DNA of 39,810 bases from Gammaproteobacteria bacterium (GCA_021324305.1 JAJPJI010000003.1:1-39810), one strand, 5' to 3'. Shown: positions 8,070 through 17,810, numbered from the stretch's first letter. The notes: a model not told the origin generated them from the letters alone. Numbers and translations: made by a program.

Positions 8070-9674
8070 TTATTCAGGTTCTTTCTCTCCCAGAATCATG
8101 TCTGCGGCTTTTTCAGCGATCATGGTGACAGGTGCATTGGTATTGCCGCTCACAATTGTTGGCATGATCGAAGCATCCGCGACCCGGAGACCCTGAATTC
8201 CATGCACTTTAAGCTGCGAATTCACCACCGCCATTTTGTCATTGCCCATTTTGCATGTACCGACCGGATGATAGATGGTTTCTGCTCTACTGCGAATGTA
8301 CGCCTCAATTTCCTCATCTGTCTGCACCTTGTCACCTGGTTCAAACTCTCTTAGACAGTGCGATCCAAACGCTGGCTGTGAGAGAATTTCTCTCGCTTTT
8401 TTGAAACCGGTGACAAGTCTTTGCAAATCACGGGCATCTGCAAGGTAATTAGGATCGATCGCTGGCGGTGACATGGGATCTGTATTTTTTAACGTAACGC
8501 GTCCCCGGCTATATGGATGCAGCAAACAGGTTCGCAATGTATAACCATAATACTTGCATGCGGCACGTAAATCCTGGACATGAAATGAATCTACTGCTGG
8601 TACAAAATGCCACTGCAAATCTGCGTAGGGCAGGTTGGAATCCGATTTAATAAATCCGCCAGCCTGGGCAAAATTACTGGTAAATTCTCCCCGGTGCCCA
8701 AGAAGATAAAGGAACAGGTTTTTGATGCCACGAGGCAGCCAGGTCGGGTTCAGACTGATTGCTTCCCGCGTCTTTTCGAGACAGGTGATATGGATATCCA
8801 GATGATCCTGAAGATTTTCACCGACACCAGGCAATTCATGTTCTATCCTTATCCCATGTTTTTGCAATTCAGCAGCAGGTCCTATGCCTGAAAGCAGCAG
8901 GATTTGAGGCGATCCGATCGCACCCGCAGATAAAATAACTTCTCTGGCAGCATGAATATCATGGTCACCACCAGCGTAATGATAGCGCACGCCATTTATC
9001 TTTTTGCCATCCAATAATAGTTTGGTGGCATGTGCATGGGTGATAATCGTCAAGTTCTTGCGCTGCCTGGCTGTGCGTAGATAGGCATGCGCATTGCTGC
9101 AACGCTGCCCGTTGATCTGCATCACATGATAATAACCAACGCCATTCGGGCATTCGCCATTGAAATCTTTTGTTAGCGCATATCCCGCCTGTTTTCCGGC
9201 AGCAATAAAAACTTTCACTAACGGATTAATATAGCGATGATTTGTAACATTAAGTGGTCCGCCAAGAGCATGATAATCATCCGCCCCGGGCTCGAAATTT
9301 TCCAATTTTTTAAAATAGGGTAAGACTTCCTGAAATGACCAGCCATCATTCCCCAGATCTGCCCAGACATCATAATCATGCGGGTTGCCGCGCGCATAAC
9401 ACATGGCATTAATAGCAGAGCTTCCGCCTAAGGTTTTGCCTCGCGGCCAAAACATCGGCCGGTTTGCGCATCCAGGCTGGGGCACTGTCCAGAATTTCCA
9501 ATTCAGCGCCTTGCTGCGATTGACAACAATAATTCCAAAAGGAACACGAATGAATGGATTCGAATCGACCGGACCTGACTCCAGCAGGCAAACCTGACTA
9601 ATGCCATCTTCTGACAGGCGATCAGCCAGCACGCAACCTGCTGAACCGCCGCCAACAACAACATAATCGTACAT
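8070..9674 (-). CDS. GMC-family FAD alcohol/choline dehydrogenase
   Basis: A 534-residue flavoprotein of the glucose-methanol-choline family, the usual length for BetA-like and alkanol dehydrogenases. It shows the ADP-binding motif VVGGGSAGCVLADRL (residues 6-20), GMC signature 1 near residues 80-100 (GKTLGGSSAIN), signature 2 (GAIGSPQILLLSGIGP), and a catalytic His at 469 (YHPVGTCKMG) with a second-site Asn at about 513 (SGNTNAP). It would oxidise an alcohol to an aldehyde and pass electrons to FAD and then the respiratory chain. A divergently transcribed aldehyde dehydrogenase lies 228 bases away, so an alcohol-to-aldehyde-to-acid route is plausible. The substrate is undetermined: choline needs BetB-type partners, and the neighbouring dehydrogenase is a class 3 enzyme, which favours a long-chain or aromatic alcohol. 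Confidence 0.9.
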   Translation of the reverse strand: MYDYVVVGGGSAGCVLADRLSEDGISQVCLLESGPVDSNPFIRVPFGIIVVNRSKALNWKFWTVPQPGCANRPMFWPRGKTLGGSSAINAMCYARGNPHDYDVWADLGNDGWSFQEVLPYFKKLENFEPGADDYHALGGPLNVTNHRYINPLVKVFIAAGKQAGYALTKDFNGECPNGVGYYHVMQINGQRCSNAHAYLRTARQRKNLTIITHAHATKLLLDGKKINGVRYHYAGGDHDIHAAREVILSAGAIGSPQILLLSGIGPAAELQKHGIRIEHELPGVGENLQDHLDIHITCLEKTREAISLNPTWLPRGIKNLFLYLLGHRGEFTSNFAQAGGFIKSDSNLPYADLQWHFVPAVDSFHVQDLRAACKYYGYTLRTCLLHPYSRGRVTLKNTDPMSPPAIDPNYLADARDLQRLVTGFKKAREILSQPAFGSHCLREFEPGDKVQTDEEIEAYIRSRAETIYHPVGTCKMGNDKMAVVNSQLKVHGIQGLRVADASIMPTIVSGNTNAPVTMIAEKAADMILGEKEPE

Positions 9675-9787
9675 GCTTCATTTCCGGTTGAAATATCATC
9701 GATTACACTCGTGTTGCATCTCCTTGCTGGTTCGCGTGAAGATCAATTCCCGTTAATTGAGAAAATCACGCGTAAACAGATATCCAT

Positions 9788-9808
9788 ATTAAGTTAAGCT
9801 AACTTAAT
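9788..9808. promoter_or_regulatory. Palindromic operator candidate between GMC and ALDH genes
   Basis: A perfect inverted repeat, ATTAAGTTA, three bases, TAACTTAAT, stands in the divergent intergenic region 9675-9902. Its position and symmetry fit a dimeric repressor or activator controlling both genes. No regulator gene is adjacent. It contains TTAAG hexamers, but in inverted rather than direct order, so it is not read as a PmrA box. Confidence 0.45.
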
Positions 9809-9902
9809 TCCATGTGTCGAGCGATTTATCATTTCTTCAGAGTCACATATCAGGTAAATTGTCATAAACGGATGATTACTCATTCAGGGAGAAACCCTAG
9901 GC

Positions 9903-11291
9903 ATGCAGGACAAACGTTATGGCACATTGCTAGACGAGCAGAGAAATTTTTTTTCAACGGGTACAACTCTGTCAATTCACTTTCGTATTGAACAATTAAA
10001 AAAACTCAAGGCAATCATCCAGAATAATGAATCCGCAATCGTTGCAGCATTGAGAAAAGATTTACACAAGTCGGAAATGGAATCGGTCGTCACTGAAATC
10101 ATCATTGTCACTGATGAAATAGACCATATCATCAAGAACCTGAAGAAATGGAGCAAGCCAACAAAAGTACCCTCTCCATTTCCCTTATGCTGGCCCGGGA
10201 AATCTGAGATTCATCATGAACCCTATGGCAGCGTGCTCATCATAGGTCCATGGAACTTTCCTTTCATGCTAATCATGTCGCCCCTGATCGGCGCCATCTG
10301 TGCTGGAAATTGCGCAATCGTCAAACCTTCGGAAATTGCGTCTCACACACAAGACATGATTGTCGGGCTGATCAATAATCATTTTCCGAGTGAGTATATC
10401 ACCGCAATCAAAGGAGGCCCGCAGGAAGTCACCCGGCTGCTGGATGAGAAATTCGACTATGTGTTCTTCACCGGCGGTACCCAGATTGGAAAAATCATCC
10501 TGGAAGCCGCGGCCAGGCATCTCACACCGGTTACGCTGGAATTAGGCGGGAAAAGTCCATGTATTGTTGATGAAACCGCTAATCTCGATTTTGCAGCCCG
10601 GCGCATTGTCTGGGGTAAATTGATGAATGCCGGACAGGTCTGTCTGGCACCGGATTATCTTTATGTTCATCATTCCTGTAAAACTGCCCTGGTGGAAAAG
10701 CTGATTGCCGCGGTAAAAAAATTCTATGGCGATGATCCATCCAAAAGTTCCAGCTATTGCAAAATTATCAATAAGCGGCATTTCGACCGTTTAACCAGGC
10801 TGCTGAAAAACGGCAATATTCTTTATGGCGGGTCGACAAGCGAACCAGACCTGTATATTGCCCCAACACTTATCGATAATGTCTCCTGGACTGATCCAGT
10901 CATGCAGGAAGAAATATTCGGGCCAATCCTGCCAATTCTCACTTATGATAATCTGGAAGACGTGATCAAAACCGTGAATTCCCACCCAAAACCGCTTTCC
11001 CTTTACCTGTTTACGAAAAATAAACATCATGAAAAAAATGTACTAAAACACGTTTCATTTGGCGGAGGTTGCATCAATGACTGTCTGCTGCAAATCGCGA
11101 ATTATCATTTGCCCTTTGGAGGCGTTGGCTCGAGCGGGCTAGGCGCGTATCATGGCAAATATTCTTTCGAAACCTTTTCCCATCGCAAGAGTATTTTCAG
11201 GAAATCCCCACCCATTGATCTGGCTCTTGAATACCCGCCATACACGAGAAAAAAGCTTGTCTGGCTGAAGCGGCTGCTAAAGCTTGGCTAG
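9903..11291 (+). CDS. Aldehyde dehydrogenase, class 3 (fatty/aromatic aldehyde type)
   Basis: A 462-residue NAD(P)-dependent aldehyde dehydrogenase of the short class 3 (ALDH3, coniferyl/fatty aldehyde) type. Visible features are the cofactor-site Asn at 118 (GPWNFP), KPSE near 141-144, the FFTGG turn near 188-192, the general-base Glu at 213 (LELGGKSP), the nucleophile Cys at 247 (NAGQVCLAP) and the EEIFGPILP motif. The C-terminus is a basic, hydrophobic tail (KKLVWLKRLLKLG) that could attach it to a membrane, as in fatty aldehyde dehydrogenases. The start has GGGAGAAA about 10 bases upstream. It lies divergent to the GMC dehydrogenase, whose aldehyde product it may oxidise. Confidence 0.92.
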   Translation: MQDKRYGTLLDEQRNFFSTGTTLSIHFRIEQLKKLKAIIQNNESAIVAALRKDLHKSEMESVVTEIIIVTDEIDHIIKNLKKWSKPTKVPSPFPLCWPGKSEIHHEPYGSVLIIGPWNFPFMLIMSPLIGAICAGNCAIVKPSEIASHTQDMIVGLINNHFPSEYITAIKGGPQEVTRLLDEKFDYVFFTGGTQIGKIILEAAARHLTPVTLELGGKSPCIVDETANLDFAARRIVWGKLMNAGQVCLAPDYLYVHHSCKTALVEKLIAAVKKFYGDDPSKSSSYCKIINKRHFDRLTRLLKNGNILYGGSTSEPDLYIAPTLIDNVSWTDPVMQEEIFGPILPILTYDNLEDVIKTVNSHPKPLSLYLFTKNKHHEKNVLKHVSFGGGCINDCLLQIANYHLPFGGVGSSGLGAYHGKYSFETFSHRKSIFRKSPPIDLALEYPPYTRKKLVWLKRLLKLG

Positions 11292-11396
11292 GACAATGAC
11301 AACTCTCAAGACAAATCTGTTTATTTGAGGTAATATTGATTAATTCCTCACAGTGAGGTGGGGGATGACTAATCTGCTCCTCAGGAAGAGGACATT

Positions 11397-12779
11397 ATGC
11401 TAAGCAGGCTACTACGCAAAAAGACAATTGGTCACGTCGACCAGGATTCATCCTTGCACCGTTCCCTTAATGCCCTTGATCTCACCCTGATGGGCATAGG
11501 TGCGATTATTGGCGCAGGTGTTTTTGTATTAACTGGTATCGCTGCGGCTACCAAAGCAGGTCCCGCCATTGTTATATCTTACGTTATCGCCGGTCTCGCT
11601 TCCCTCTTCGCCGCGCTCGCCTATGCTGAATTGGCAGCCAGCATTGGTGGAACAGGCAGCGCCTATAGCTACGCATACGCAGGCTTCGGCGAACTAATTG
11701 CCTGGCTGATTGGCTGGAATCTATTACTCGAATACATTATGAGCGTGGGAACTGTCGCTATCGGATGGTCTGGTTATGTAAACAACTTCTTTGACGCTAT
11801 CCACATTCACTTGCCGGATGCATTAACCAAAAACCCATTTGAGGGCGGTGTCATTAACCTGCTCGCATTATTAATCATCATCACATTAACCGCCCTGCTC
11901 TGTCTTGGTGTGAAACACAGCGCGCGATTCAATGCGGTTATTGTTTTTATAAAGTTAATCACCATCGCAGTTTTCATTGTTGTTGCCATTCCTAATGTCG
12001 AGATTCAGAACTGGAGCAACTTTTTCCCCTTCGGCTGGAGTGGCGTCATGCAAGGCGCTGCACTGGTTTTCTTTGCTTATATCGGCTTCGATGCGTTATC
12101 TACCGCGGTTGAAGAATCCATCAATCCACAGCGTAATATTCCCTTGGGTATTATCTCTTCACTCATTGTCTGTACGGTCATTTATATCGTTGTTTCAGCA
12201 TTATTGACAGGGATCGTGCCGTATACCACTCTCAACGTGCGTTCACCCGTCGCTGACGCGCTGCTCAAAATTGGTCATCATTTCGCAGCTGGCATTATTG
12301 CAGCCGGCGCCATTGCCGGACTGACCACTGTGATGCTGGTGATGTTTTATGGATTAAGCAGAATCTGTCTGGCAATGTCGCGCGACGGACTACTGCCCAC
12401 CTCTATCGCCAATATCCATCCACAGACGCGGACACCCATTCGCATTATTATCATTAATGGCGTTTTGATAGGTGTGATTGCAAGCATCGCTCCCATCGAT
12501 CGTGCCGCGGAATTAGTCAATATCGGGACGTTATCTGCCTTTACATTTGTTTGCGCAGGCGTGATTGTTTTTCGCTGGACACATCCATCCATCGCTCGTC
12601 CCTTCAAACTTCCACTCAATCCGGTAATCCCTATCCTGGGAATCATATCGTGTCTTTATCTGATGATTAATCTGCCGGCGATAACCTGGTGGCGGTTTTT
12701 GATCTGGACCCTGTTAGGTCTTTTCATTTATTTCACTTACGGCATGAAAAACAGTGCGCTGGGAAGGCAGGATTTCTGA
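11397..12779 (+). CDS. APC-family amino-acid permease (cationic amino-acid transporter type)
   Basis: A 460-residue transporter with about 12 membrane segments. The N-terminal region (LTLMGIGAIIGAGVFVLTG, residues 29-47) is the TM1 signature of the APC superfamily, and FFAYIGFDALSTAVEE in the middle is typical of the CAT/YfnA branch. It would import an amino acid with proton coupling across the inner membrane; cationic or branched substrates cannot be told apart here. GGAAGAGGA precedes the ATG. A short inverted repeat (CCTCAC-A-GTGAGG, 11346-11358) lies in its leader. Legionellales depend heavily on amino acids for carbon, which suits its place near leucine-degradation genes. Confidence 0.9.
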   Translation: MLSRLLRKKTIGHVDQDSSLHRSLNALDLTLMGIGAIIGAGVFVLTGIAAATKAGPAIVISYVIAGLASLFAALAYAELAASIGGTGSAYSYAYAGFGELIAWLIGWNLLLEYIMSVGTVAIGWSGYVNNFFDAIHIHLPDALTKNPFEGGVINLLALLIIITLTALLCLGVKHSARFNAVIVFIKLITIAVFIVVAIPNVEIQNWSNFFPFGWSGVMQGAALVFFAYIGFDALSTAVEESINPQRNIPLGIISSLIVCTVIYIVVSALLTGIVPYTTLNVRSPVADALLKIGHHFAAGIIAAGAIAGLTTVMLVMFYGLSRICLAMSRDGLLPTSIANIHPQTRTPIRIIIINGVLIGVIASIAPIDRAAELVNIGTLSAFTFVCAGVIVFRWTHPSIARPFKLPLNPVIPILGIISCLYLMINLPAITWWRFLIWTLLGLFIYFTYGMKNSALGRQDF

Positions 12780-12842
12780 ATCAGATTATATCGTCCACAT
12801 GGCAAGCTGCAGAAAATCAGTTTTAACAGGCACGAGTAAATC

Positions 12843-12875
12843 CCTAATAATATCTTAAGCATCCATCATTAACAT
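12843..12875 (+). promoter_or_regulatory. PmrA-type box and -10 element of orphan gene B
   Basis: CCTAAT (12843-12848), five bases, CTTAAG (12854-12859), then 10 bases and TAACAT as -10 box (12870-12875). The hexamers are 11 bases start to start, with one mismatch from YTTAAK-N5-YTTAAK. The predicted leader to the ATG is about 23 bases. Confidence 0.55.
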
Positions 12876-12904
12876 GTATTGAGGAACTTTCAGACAGGGA
12901 TTGT

Positions 12905-14272
12905 ATGAGTTATTTTGCAGCATTCAAACGAGTCTTCAGTAATATTGCCAGTACAACCTGGAATGGAATCAAAACCATTGTTGCACCCATTATCATTCCC
13001 GCCGGACGAGCTGTCACCTATTCAGGCCAATCATTATTTTATCTGCTCAACTTCATCAAACTGGTAACAAACAGGCTCAATCATCCCGCTGGTTATTATT
13101 CCGGAATCGTGGCGATTGCCTGTTCTCTTGTTGTTATTATTCCCACACGCGGTGTTGCTGTATGGCGGTATTTTCGTAACTCGGATGCCAAATCTCGTCC
13201 CGAATCACACACCCAGGCTGAACCTATGGTTTTAGACAGTGATGATATAGAACTGGGTAAAATTGGGAAAGGACTGTACCGATTATTGAGTGCTCTATCT
13301 TATGATACGGTGTTGTTTACTCTGCTTAATTCCTATCTGAATGCCATGACATTGATTGAATTCATTGCCATGGCCCTAAAAACAGACCCCCATGACAAGA
13401 ATCATGAATACTACACTCAGGCTGGAGCATTGGGTCTCGCAGCCTGTACCATGGTAACGTATTACATTTACAGCATAAAAAAAGCCATTCCAAACGCAAG
13501 GTTAACTGCGCACCATGTTGAACACCTTAGTTTTCCTATGAACAAGTATTCTGCGGTTACGTTGCTAATCGGATTGTTAGGCACCCCAGCCATACCATTC
13601 ACCAATTGTTTTACCACCATCAATGCACTGGAAAAAATTCCCGGCGTCAAATCCTGGGATTATCGCGTCAAATTTGCTGTCGGCAGTGTCTCAGCAGTTT
13701 CATTTACGGTTGCGCATGTCTTGACTCAACTGCCAGCGATTTACGAAGCACTGGCTTCCGGCAAGCAAAAAATGCGTTATACATCTGCCGCCCGCTGGGA
13801 AAAATCATTAGCAATCGCTGTCTACACGGCAGCGACTGGCGAAATGATTGTATTCGGACTTGGCAATTACAATGGTATTGTAAAAACGTCTGTTGATGCA
13901 TTTGGCATCGACAAAAATAATGTCGTTTTGATGACAACCGCCATCCCGCTCGCTTCAAGCACGGCCATATTAAATTTCTTTTTTTCCGGCCATCAGGGAC
14001 TGCAGAAAACACTTCTGCAATATCACAAAGACCGCGGCGAAATTGCCTATGATAATGGTACAGATATTGAAAATGTTCCGGTGCAAGCATTGCCAAGGCC
14101 TGAGGAGTCAGGCAGCTCAGTGCCTGCAGAGAAAACATTCAGAAGATCCGGATTACCCGTGCTTTTCGCAAACCGAACTGGATCTGGTGAACTGTCAGGG
14201 GCAGCAGAAACCACTCCATTGATTATCCAGCAGCCTGCGCATTCCTATAGCAGTACTGGCACATCCAAATAA
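12905..14272 (+). CDS. Orphan multi-pass membrane protein B; candidate PmrA-regulated effector
   Basis: A 455-residue protein that I do not recognise. The hydropathy pattern suggests six to eight membrane segments, at roughly residues 40-55, 65-82, 135-158, 172-190, 216-236, 258-280, 302-320 and 343-362. A charged linker lies near 90-125. The C-terminal tail of about 80 residues (from about 375) is hydrophilic and ends in a Ser/Thr-rich run (SYSSTGTSK). Such a tail is a common feature of Dot/Icm export signals. There is no signal peptide. The ATG has AGGGA at good spacing. The gene is a single unit, convergent with HMG-CoA lyase, and has a PmrA-type promoter. A chromosomal inner-membrane protein remains an alternative. 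The effector role is inference. Confidence 0.72.
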   Translation: MSYFAAFKRVFSNIASTTWNGIKTIVAPIIIPAGRAVTYSGQSLFYLLNFIKLVTNRLNHPAGYYSGIVAIACSLVVIIPTRGVAVWRYFRNSDAKSRPESHTQAEPMVLDSDDIELGKIGKGLYRLLSALSYDTVLFTLLNSYLNAMTLIEFIAMALKTDPHDKNHEYYTQAGALGLAACTMVTYYIYSIKKAIPNARLTAHHVEHLSFPMNKYSAVTLLIGLLGTPAIPFTNCFTTINALEKIPGVKSWDYRVKFAVGSVSAVSFTVAHVLTQLPAIYEALASGKQKMRYTSAARWEKSLAIAVYTAATGEMIVFGLGNYNGIVKTSVDAFGIDKNNVVLMTTAIPLASSTAILNFFFSGHQGLQKTLLQYHKDRGEIAYDNGTDIENVPVQALPRPEESGSSVPAEKTFRRSGLPVLFANRTGSGELSGAAETTPLIIQQPAHSYSSTGTSK

Positions 14273-14319
14273 GTGGAATGCGAGGAATTGACCACGCCTC
14301 AGCCTCAGGTTGTTACTCT

Positions 14320-15222
14320 TTATACCGGACCACCCAGTGCAAGATTGACTTTTGAATTGGGATTGCGTCCGAGCTGTTTTGAAATGAATCGTCCTGCTTC
14401 AATGAGCTTTTTTAAATCGACACCCGTCTCGATGCCCATTCCCTGCAGCATATAAATAACATCTTCCGTCGCAACATTGCCGGATGCACCTTTGGCGTAT
14501 GGACAACCGCCCAGCCCTGCAACTGACGCATCAATCACGCCGATGCCAAACTCAAGAGCGGAATAGATGTTCACCAGTGCCTGCCCAAAGGTATCGTGAA
14601 AATGAACCGCAAGATATTTGAGAGGAACATGTCTGGATACGATTTCCAATAAACGCTTGATCTTGGGAGGCGTCCCCACACCTATCGTGTCCCCGAGGGA
14701 AATTTCATAACATCCCATGCGTAATAATGCTTCCCCCAGTTCTCCTACTTTCTCGGGTGCAATCTTGCCCTCATATGGACAGCCCAGAACACAGGAAAGA
14801 TAGGCACGAATCCGGATACGTTTCTTTTTCGCGATTTCAACCACTTCTGAAATTCGATGCATGCTTTCAGTAACAGAACAATTTGTATTCTTGAGGGAAA
14901 ACTGTTCCGACGGCGTAGTAAATACAGCGATTTCCTTGACTCCTGAGGCAATAGCAGACTCGAGTCCTTGTATATTCGGCACAAGTGCCGGGTAGCTGAC
15001 ATTCGCTATTTTCTCTATGCCTTTAAACACTTCACTGTTGTCAGCGAGCTGAGGTATCCATTTCGGCGACACAAAACTGGTTGTCTCAATAACAGGAAGC
15101 CCGGTAACCGAGAGTTGATTAATAAAATCAATTTTTACTTTGGCTGGAATAATCTGGCTTTCATTTTGCAATCCATCGCGTGGGCTGACTTCTACAATCT
15201 TTACATGATGCGGAAATGACAT
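14320..15222 (-). CDS. liuE: Hydroxymethylglutaryl-CoA lyase
   Basis: A 300-residue HMG-CoA lyase (also called MvaB) of standard length. It splits HMG-CoA into acetoacetate and acetyl-CoA, the last step of leucine degradation. Visible catalytic features are EVSPRDGLQNE with Arg 15 and Asp 16, the metal-binding His pair at 207 and 209 (VHFHDTFGQ), and Cys 240 in the signature GLGGCPYAKGASGN. The start is supported by AAGAGGTAA just upstream. It follows the hydratase gene after 152 bases, a wider gap than elsewhere in the operon, and that gap contains a possible promoter. In most liu clusters the carboxylase alpha subunit gene lies in or near this position; it is missing here. Confidence 0.95.
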   Translation of the reverse strand: MSFPHHVKIVEVSPRDGLQNESQIIPAKVKIDFINQLSVTGLPVIETTSFVSPKWIPQLADNSEVFKGIEKIANVSYPALVPNIQGLESAIASGVKEIAVFTTPSEQFSLKNTNCSVTESMHRISEVVEIAKKKRIRIRAYLSCVLGCPYEGKIAPEKVGELGEALLRMGCYEISLGDTIGVGTPPKIKRLLEIVSRHVPLKYLAVHFHDTFGQALVNIYSALEFGIGVIDASVAGLGGCPYAKGASGNVATEDVIYMLQGMGIETGVDLKKLIEAGRFISKQLGRNPNSKVNLALGGPV

Positions 15223-15327
15223 AGCTTACCTCTTACATCCCGGTTCCATCCATACATCGGACTACAGGAGCCAATATGGTTAACTCATACCATCGACCAT
15301 TTCGGACAGTATAAATGATTGCTAAAC

Positions 15328-15355
15328 ACTATACTAATGCAAAAACATCTATCAA
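15328..15355 (-). promoter_or_regulatory. Candidate promoter for HMG-CoA lyase gene
   Basis: On the minus strand TTGATA (15355-15350), a 16-base spacer, then TATAGT (15333-15328), about 105 bases before the lyase ATG. It would allow liuE to be expressed apart from the upstream liu genes. This rests on sequence match only. Confidence 0.35.
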
Positions 15356-15374
15356 TAAGCAAATTGTCAAATAT

Positions 15375-16154
15375 TTATGTCCAATTTGGTGTGCGCTTTT
15401 CCAGGAATGCACGCAAGCCTTCCTGAGCCTCGGGTGTGGCACGCAGCTCGGCAAGATGCTCTGCAGTCTTCTGCGCGAGATCTTCCGTAATGGCACGTTT
15501 GCTTACCCGTCGAATAAGCTGTTTTGCCGAGTGCAACGCCTGTGGACTATTTTGCAATATCAGTTGTGCAACCGTCATTCCGGTACTCAGGAGAGCCTCA
15601 TTTTCAGTTACTTGATGAATCAAGCCGATTCTGAGAGCCACATCGGCATTGAAACGCTCACCTGTCAGAAAGTAATAATGGGCCGCGCGTTCACCGATGG
15701 CAGAAATCATATAGGGACTAATCATGGATGGCGTAATGCCGATTTTCACCTCCGGAAGTCCAAAGCTCGCATTTTTACTTGCAATGGCAATATCTGCGGC
15801 AGCCAGGAGTCCCAGACCGCCCCCCAGGGTCGCGCCATGAGCCAGCACAAGGGTTGGCTTGGGAAAGGTGTATAATTGATAAAGCAAATCAGCAAGCGAT
15901 TGAGCATCATCATAGTTCTGGTCTTCCGATCCAGCGGCGATTTGCTGCATCCATGCGATATCACCACCCGCACAAAAGTTTTCGCCATTACCATTGATGA
16001 TCAGGATACGCGATGAATCCGCGGCGAGTATTCCAAGCACCTTCTGCAACTCGGCAATCAATGGTCCATGCATTGCATTGCGCTTTTCGGGACGGTTCAA
16101 TGTCACGGTGGCGATACGATCAGATTCAGAAACAATTACCAAGTCCGTTGTCAT
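15375..16154 (-). CDS. liuC: Enoyl-CoA hydratase, likely methylglutaconyl-CoA hydratase
   Basis: A 259-residue crotonase-fold enzyme. In this operon context it should hydrate 3-methylglutaconyl-CoA to HMG-CoA. The oxyanion-hole segments are FCAGGDIAWM (about residues 61-70) and GATLGGGLGLLAA (about 106-118). The Glu of FGLPEVKIGI (near 131-140) lies where crotonases carry a catalytic Glu. The frame is open to 16208, but the ATG at 16154 is chosen because AAGGATAAGA precedes it and the added residues are not family-like. It begins 10 bases after the carboxylase beta stop codon. Paralogous crotonases are hard to separate by sequence, so the specific substrate rests on context. Confidence 0.9.
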   Translation of the reverse strand: MTTDLVIVSESDRIATVTLNRPEKRNAMHGPLIAELQKVLGILAADSSRILIINGNGENFCAGGDIAWMQQIAAGSEDQNYDDAQSLADLLYQLYTFPKPTLVLAHGATLGGGLGLLAAADIAIASKNASFGLPEVKIGITPSMISPYMISAIGERAAHYYFLTGERFNADVALRIGLIHQVTENEALLSTGMTVAQLILQNSPQALHSAKQLIRRVSKRAITEDLAQKTAEHLAELRATPEAQEGLRAFLEKRTPNWT

Positions 16155-16164
16155 TCTCTTATCC

Positions 16165-17772
16165 TTACATCCTGAATATGCCAAATTGAGTCGCTGAAAT
16201 CGGTGCATTTAATGATATAGACAAACTCATTCCAACCACTTTACGTGTCTCTACAGGATCAATCACGCCATCATCCCATAATCTGGCACTGGAATAAAAG
16301 GCAGAAGATTGCTTGTTATATTGCTCAAGAAGTGGTGCTTTCAGTGCCCTTTCATCTTCATCCGACCAAGCTTCACCATGTCGTTTTTTCTTTTCCCGGG
16401 TAACTTGTGCAAGCACACTGGCTGCCTGTTCTCCCCCCATGACAGAAATGCGCGCATTCGGCCACATGTACAAAAATCGGGGTTCATAAGCACGGCCGCA
16501 CATGGCATAGTTTCCCGCCCCATAACTGCCACCAATGATGACAGTAATTTTCGGCACACGCGCACAGGCAACCGCCGTCACCAGCTTGGCGCCATTTTTT
16601 GCAATGCCTTCCGATTCAAATTTGCTGCCAACCATAAATCCTGTGATATTTTGCAGAAAAAGCAATGGAATGCCGCGCTGTGAGCATAGTTCGATAAAAT
16701 GCGCACCCTTGAGTGCTGCCTCGGAAAACAGGATTCCATTATTCGCAATGATTCCGACCGGAATTCCCCAGATGTGCGCAAAACCACAAACCAGCGTCTT
16801 GCCATAAAGCGCCTTGAATTCATCCAGTTCAGAATTATCAACGATGCGGGCAATGATTTCTCTCACATCGAATGGATATCGCGAATCGGCTGGTATGATC
16901 CCGTACAATTCCTGGGGATCATACAATGGCTGTTTAATTTCCTGCATCACCACCGAGCCTTGTTTCTGGTAATTCAGGTTGGCAATAATGCGCCGCGTAA
17001 GCATCAGTGCGTGTTCATCATTCTGTGCGTAATGGTCCGCCACACCCGAAATACGGCAATGCACATCTGCACCACCCAACGCTTCCGCTGTTACAACCTC
17101 ACCAGTCGCAGCCTTGACCAGCGGCGGGCCAGCAAGAAAGATGGTTGCCTGCTCCCGAACCATGATGGATTCATCCGCCATGGCAGGAATGTACGCGCCT
17201 CCCGCGGTGCATGAACCCATCACGACCGCGATTTGCGGAATCCCTTGAGCTGACATGTTCGCCTGATTATAGAAAATCCGGCCAAAATGATTTTCATCCG
17301 GAAATACTTCATCCTGTTTGGGAAGATAGGCGCCTCCCGAATCAACAAGGTAAATACAGGGAAGACGGTTTTGTTCAGCAATTTTTTGCGCGCGCAAATG
17401 CTTTTTTACGGTGATAGGATAATAAGTCCCGCCCTTGACAGTTGCATCATTCGCAACCACCATGCAATCCGTACCCATGATGCGTCCAACGCCTGTAATA
17501 ATTCCGCCCGCTGGTATCTCATCTTCATACAGCTCATATCCGGCCAACGCAGATAATTCAAGAAAATCGGAGCCCGGATCCAGCAATAATTCGACACGAT
17601 CCCTGGGCAACAATTTTCCGTGTTGACGATGTCGTTCACGCGCTTTCTCACCGCCACCCTGATGAATCCTGAAAAGTACATTTTTATATTCCACCGCCAT
17701 CGCGCGCATCACACTGGCATTTTGTTGAAAAGCGACATCATCGGGATTAATCTGCGATTGAAATTCAGCCAT
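16165..17772 (-). CDS. liuB: Methylcrotonyl-CoA carboxylase, carboxyltransferase (beta) subunit
   Basis: A 535-residue acyl-CoA carboxyltransferase, exactly the usual length of MCC beta. It transfers the carboxyl group from biotin on the alpha subunit to 3-methylcrotonyl-CoA. Features include the N-terminal [20 protein letters not shown] region, [25 protein letters not shown] and the oxyanion-forming glycine pairs in [11 protein letters not shown] and [11 protein letters not shown]. The ATG at 17772 is preferred over an upstream GTG or ATG because a near-perfect AGGAGGT lies 7 bases before it. It starts 38 bases after the isovaleryl-CoA dehydrogenase stop. The enzyme needs a biotinylated alpha subunit, and no such gene is in the window. 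Propionyl-CoA carboxylase beta is the main alternative, but the operon argues for MCC. Confidence 0.93.
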   Translation of the reverse strand: MAEFQSQINPDDVAFQQNASVMRAMAVEYKNVLFRIHQGGGEKARERHRQHGKLLPRDRVELLLDPGSDFLELSALAGYELYEDEIPAGGIITGVGRIMGTDCMVVANDATVKGGTYYPITVKKHLRAQKIAEQNRLPCIYLVDSGGAYLPKQDEVFPDENHFGRIFYNQANMSAQGIPQIAVVMGSCTAGGAYIPAMADESIMVREQATIFLAGPPLVKAATGEVVTAEALGGADVHCRISGVADHYAQNDEHALMLTRRIIANLNYQKQGSVVMQEIKQPLYDPQELYGIIPADSRYPFDVREIIARIVDNSELDEFKALYGKTLVCGFAHIWGIPVGIIANNGILFSEAALKGAHFIELCSQRGIPLLFLQNITGFMVGSKFESEGIAKNGAKLVTAVACARVPKITVIIGGSYGAGNYAMCGRAYEPRFLYMWPNARISVMGGEQAASVLAQVTREKKKRHGEAWSDEDERALKAPLLEQYNKQSSAFYSSARLWDDGVIDPVETRKVVGMSLSISLNAPISATQFGIFRM

Positions 17773-17810
17773 TCGTTTTACCTCCTGTTTTGTCTTTCCA
17801 CTCACCATGG

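Noticed and set aside
9788..9808. TTAAG-containing palindrome considered as a fourth PmrA box
   Set aside because: The hexamers are inverted and not spaced as an 11-bp direct repeat, and no -10 box follows at 9-10 bases.
13704..14138. A 144-codon minus-strand open frame opposite orphan gene B
   Set aside because: It has no ribosome-binding site, its composition is rich in Arg, Cys, His and Gln as shadows are, and it lies wholly inside a gene with a good start and promoter.
15315..15875. A 186-codon plus-strand open frame across the hydratase gene
   Set aside because: It is antisense to the conserved crotonase frame and has no family features.
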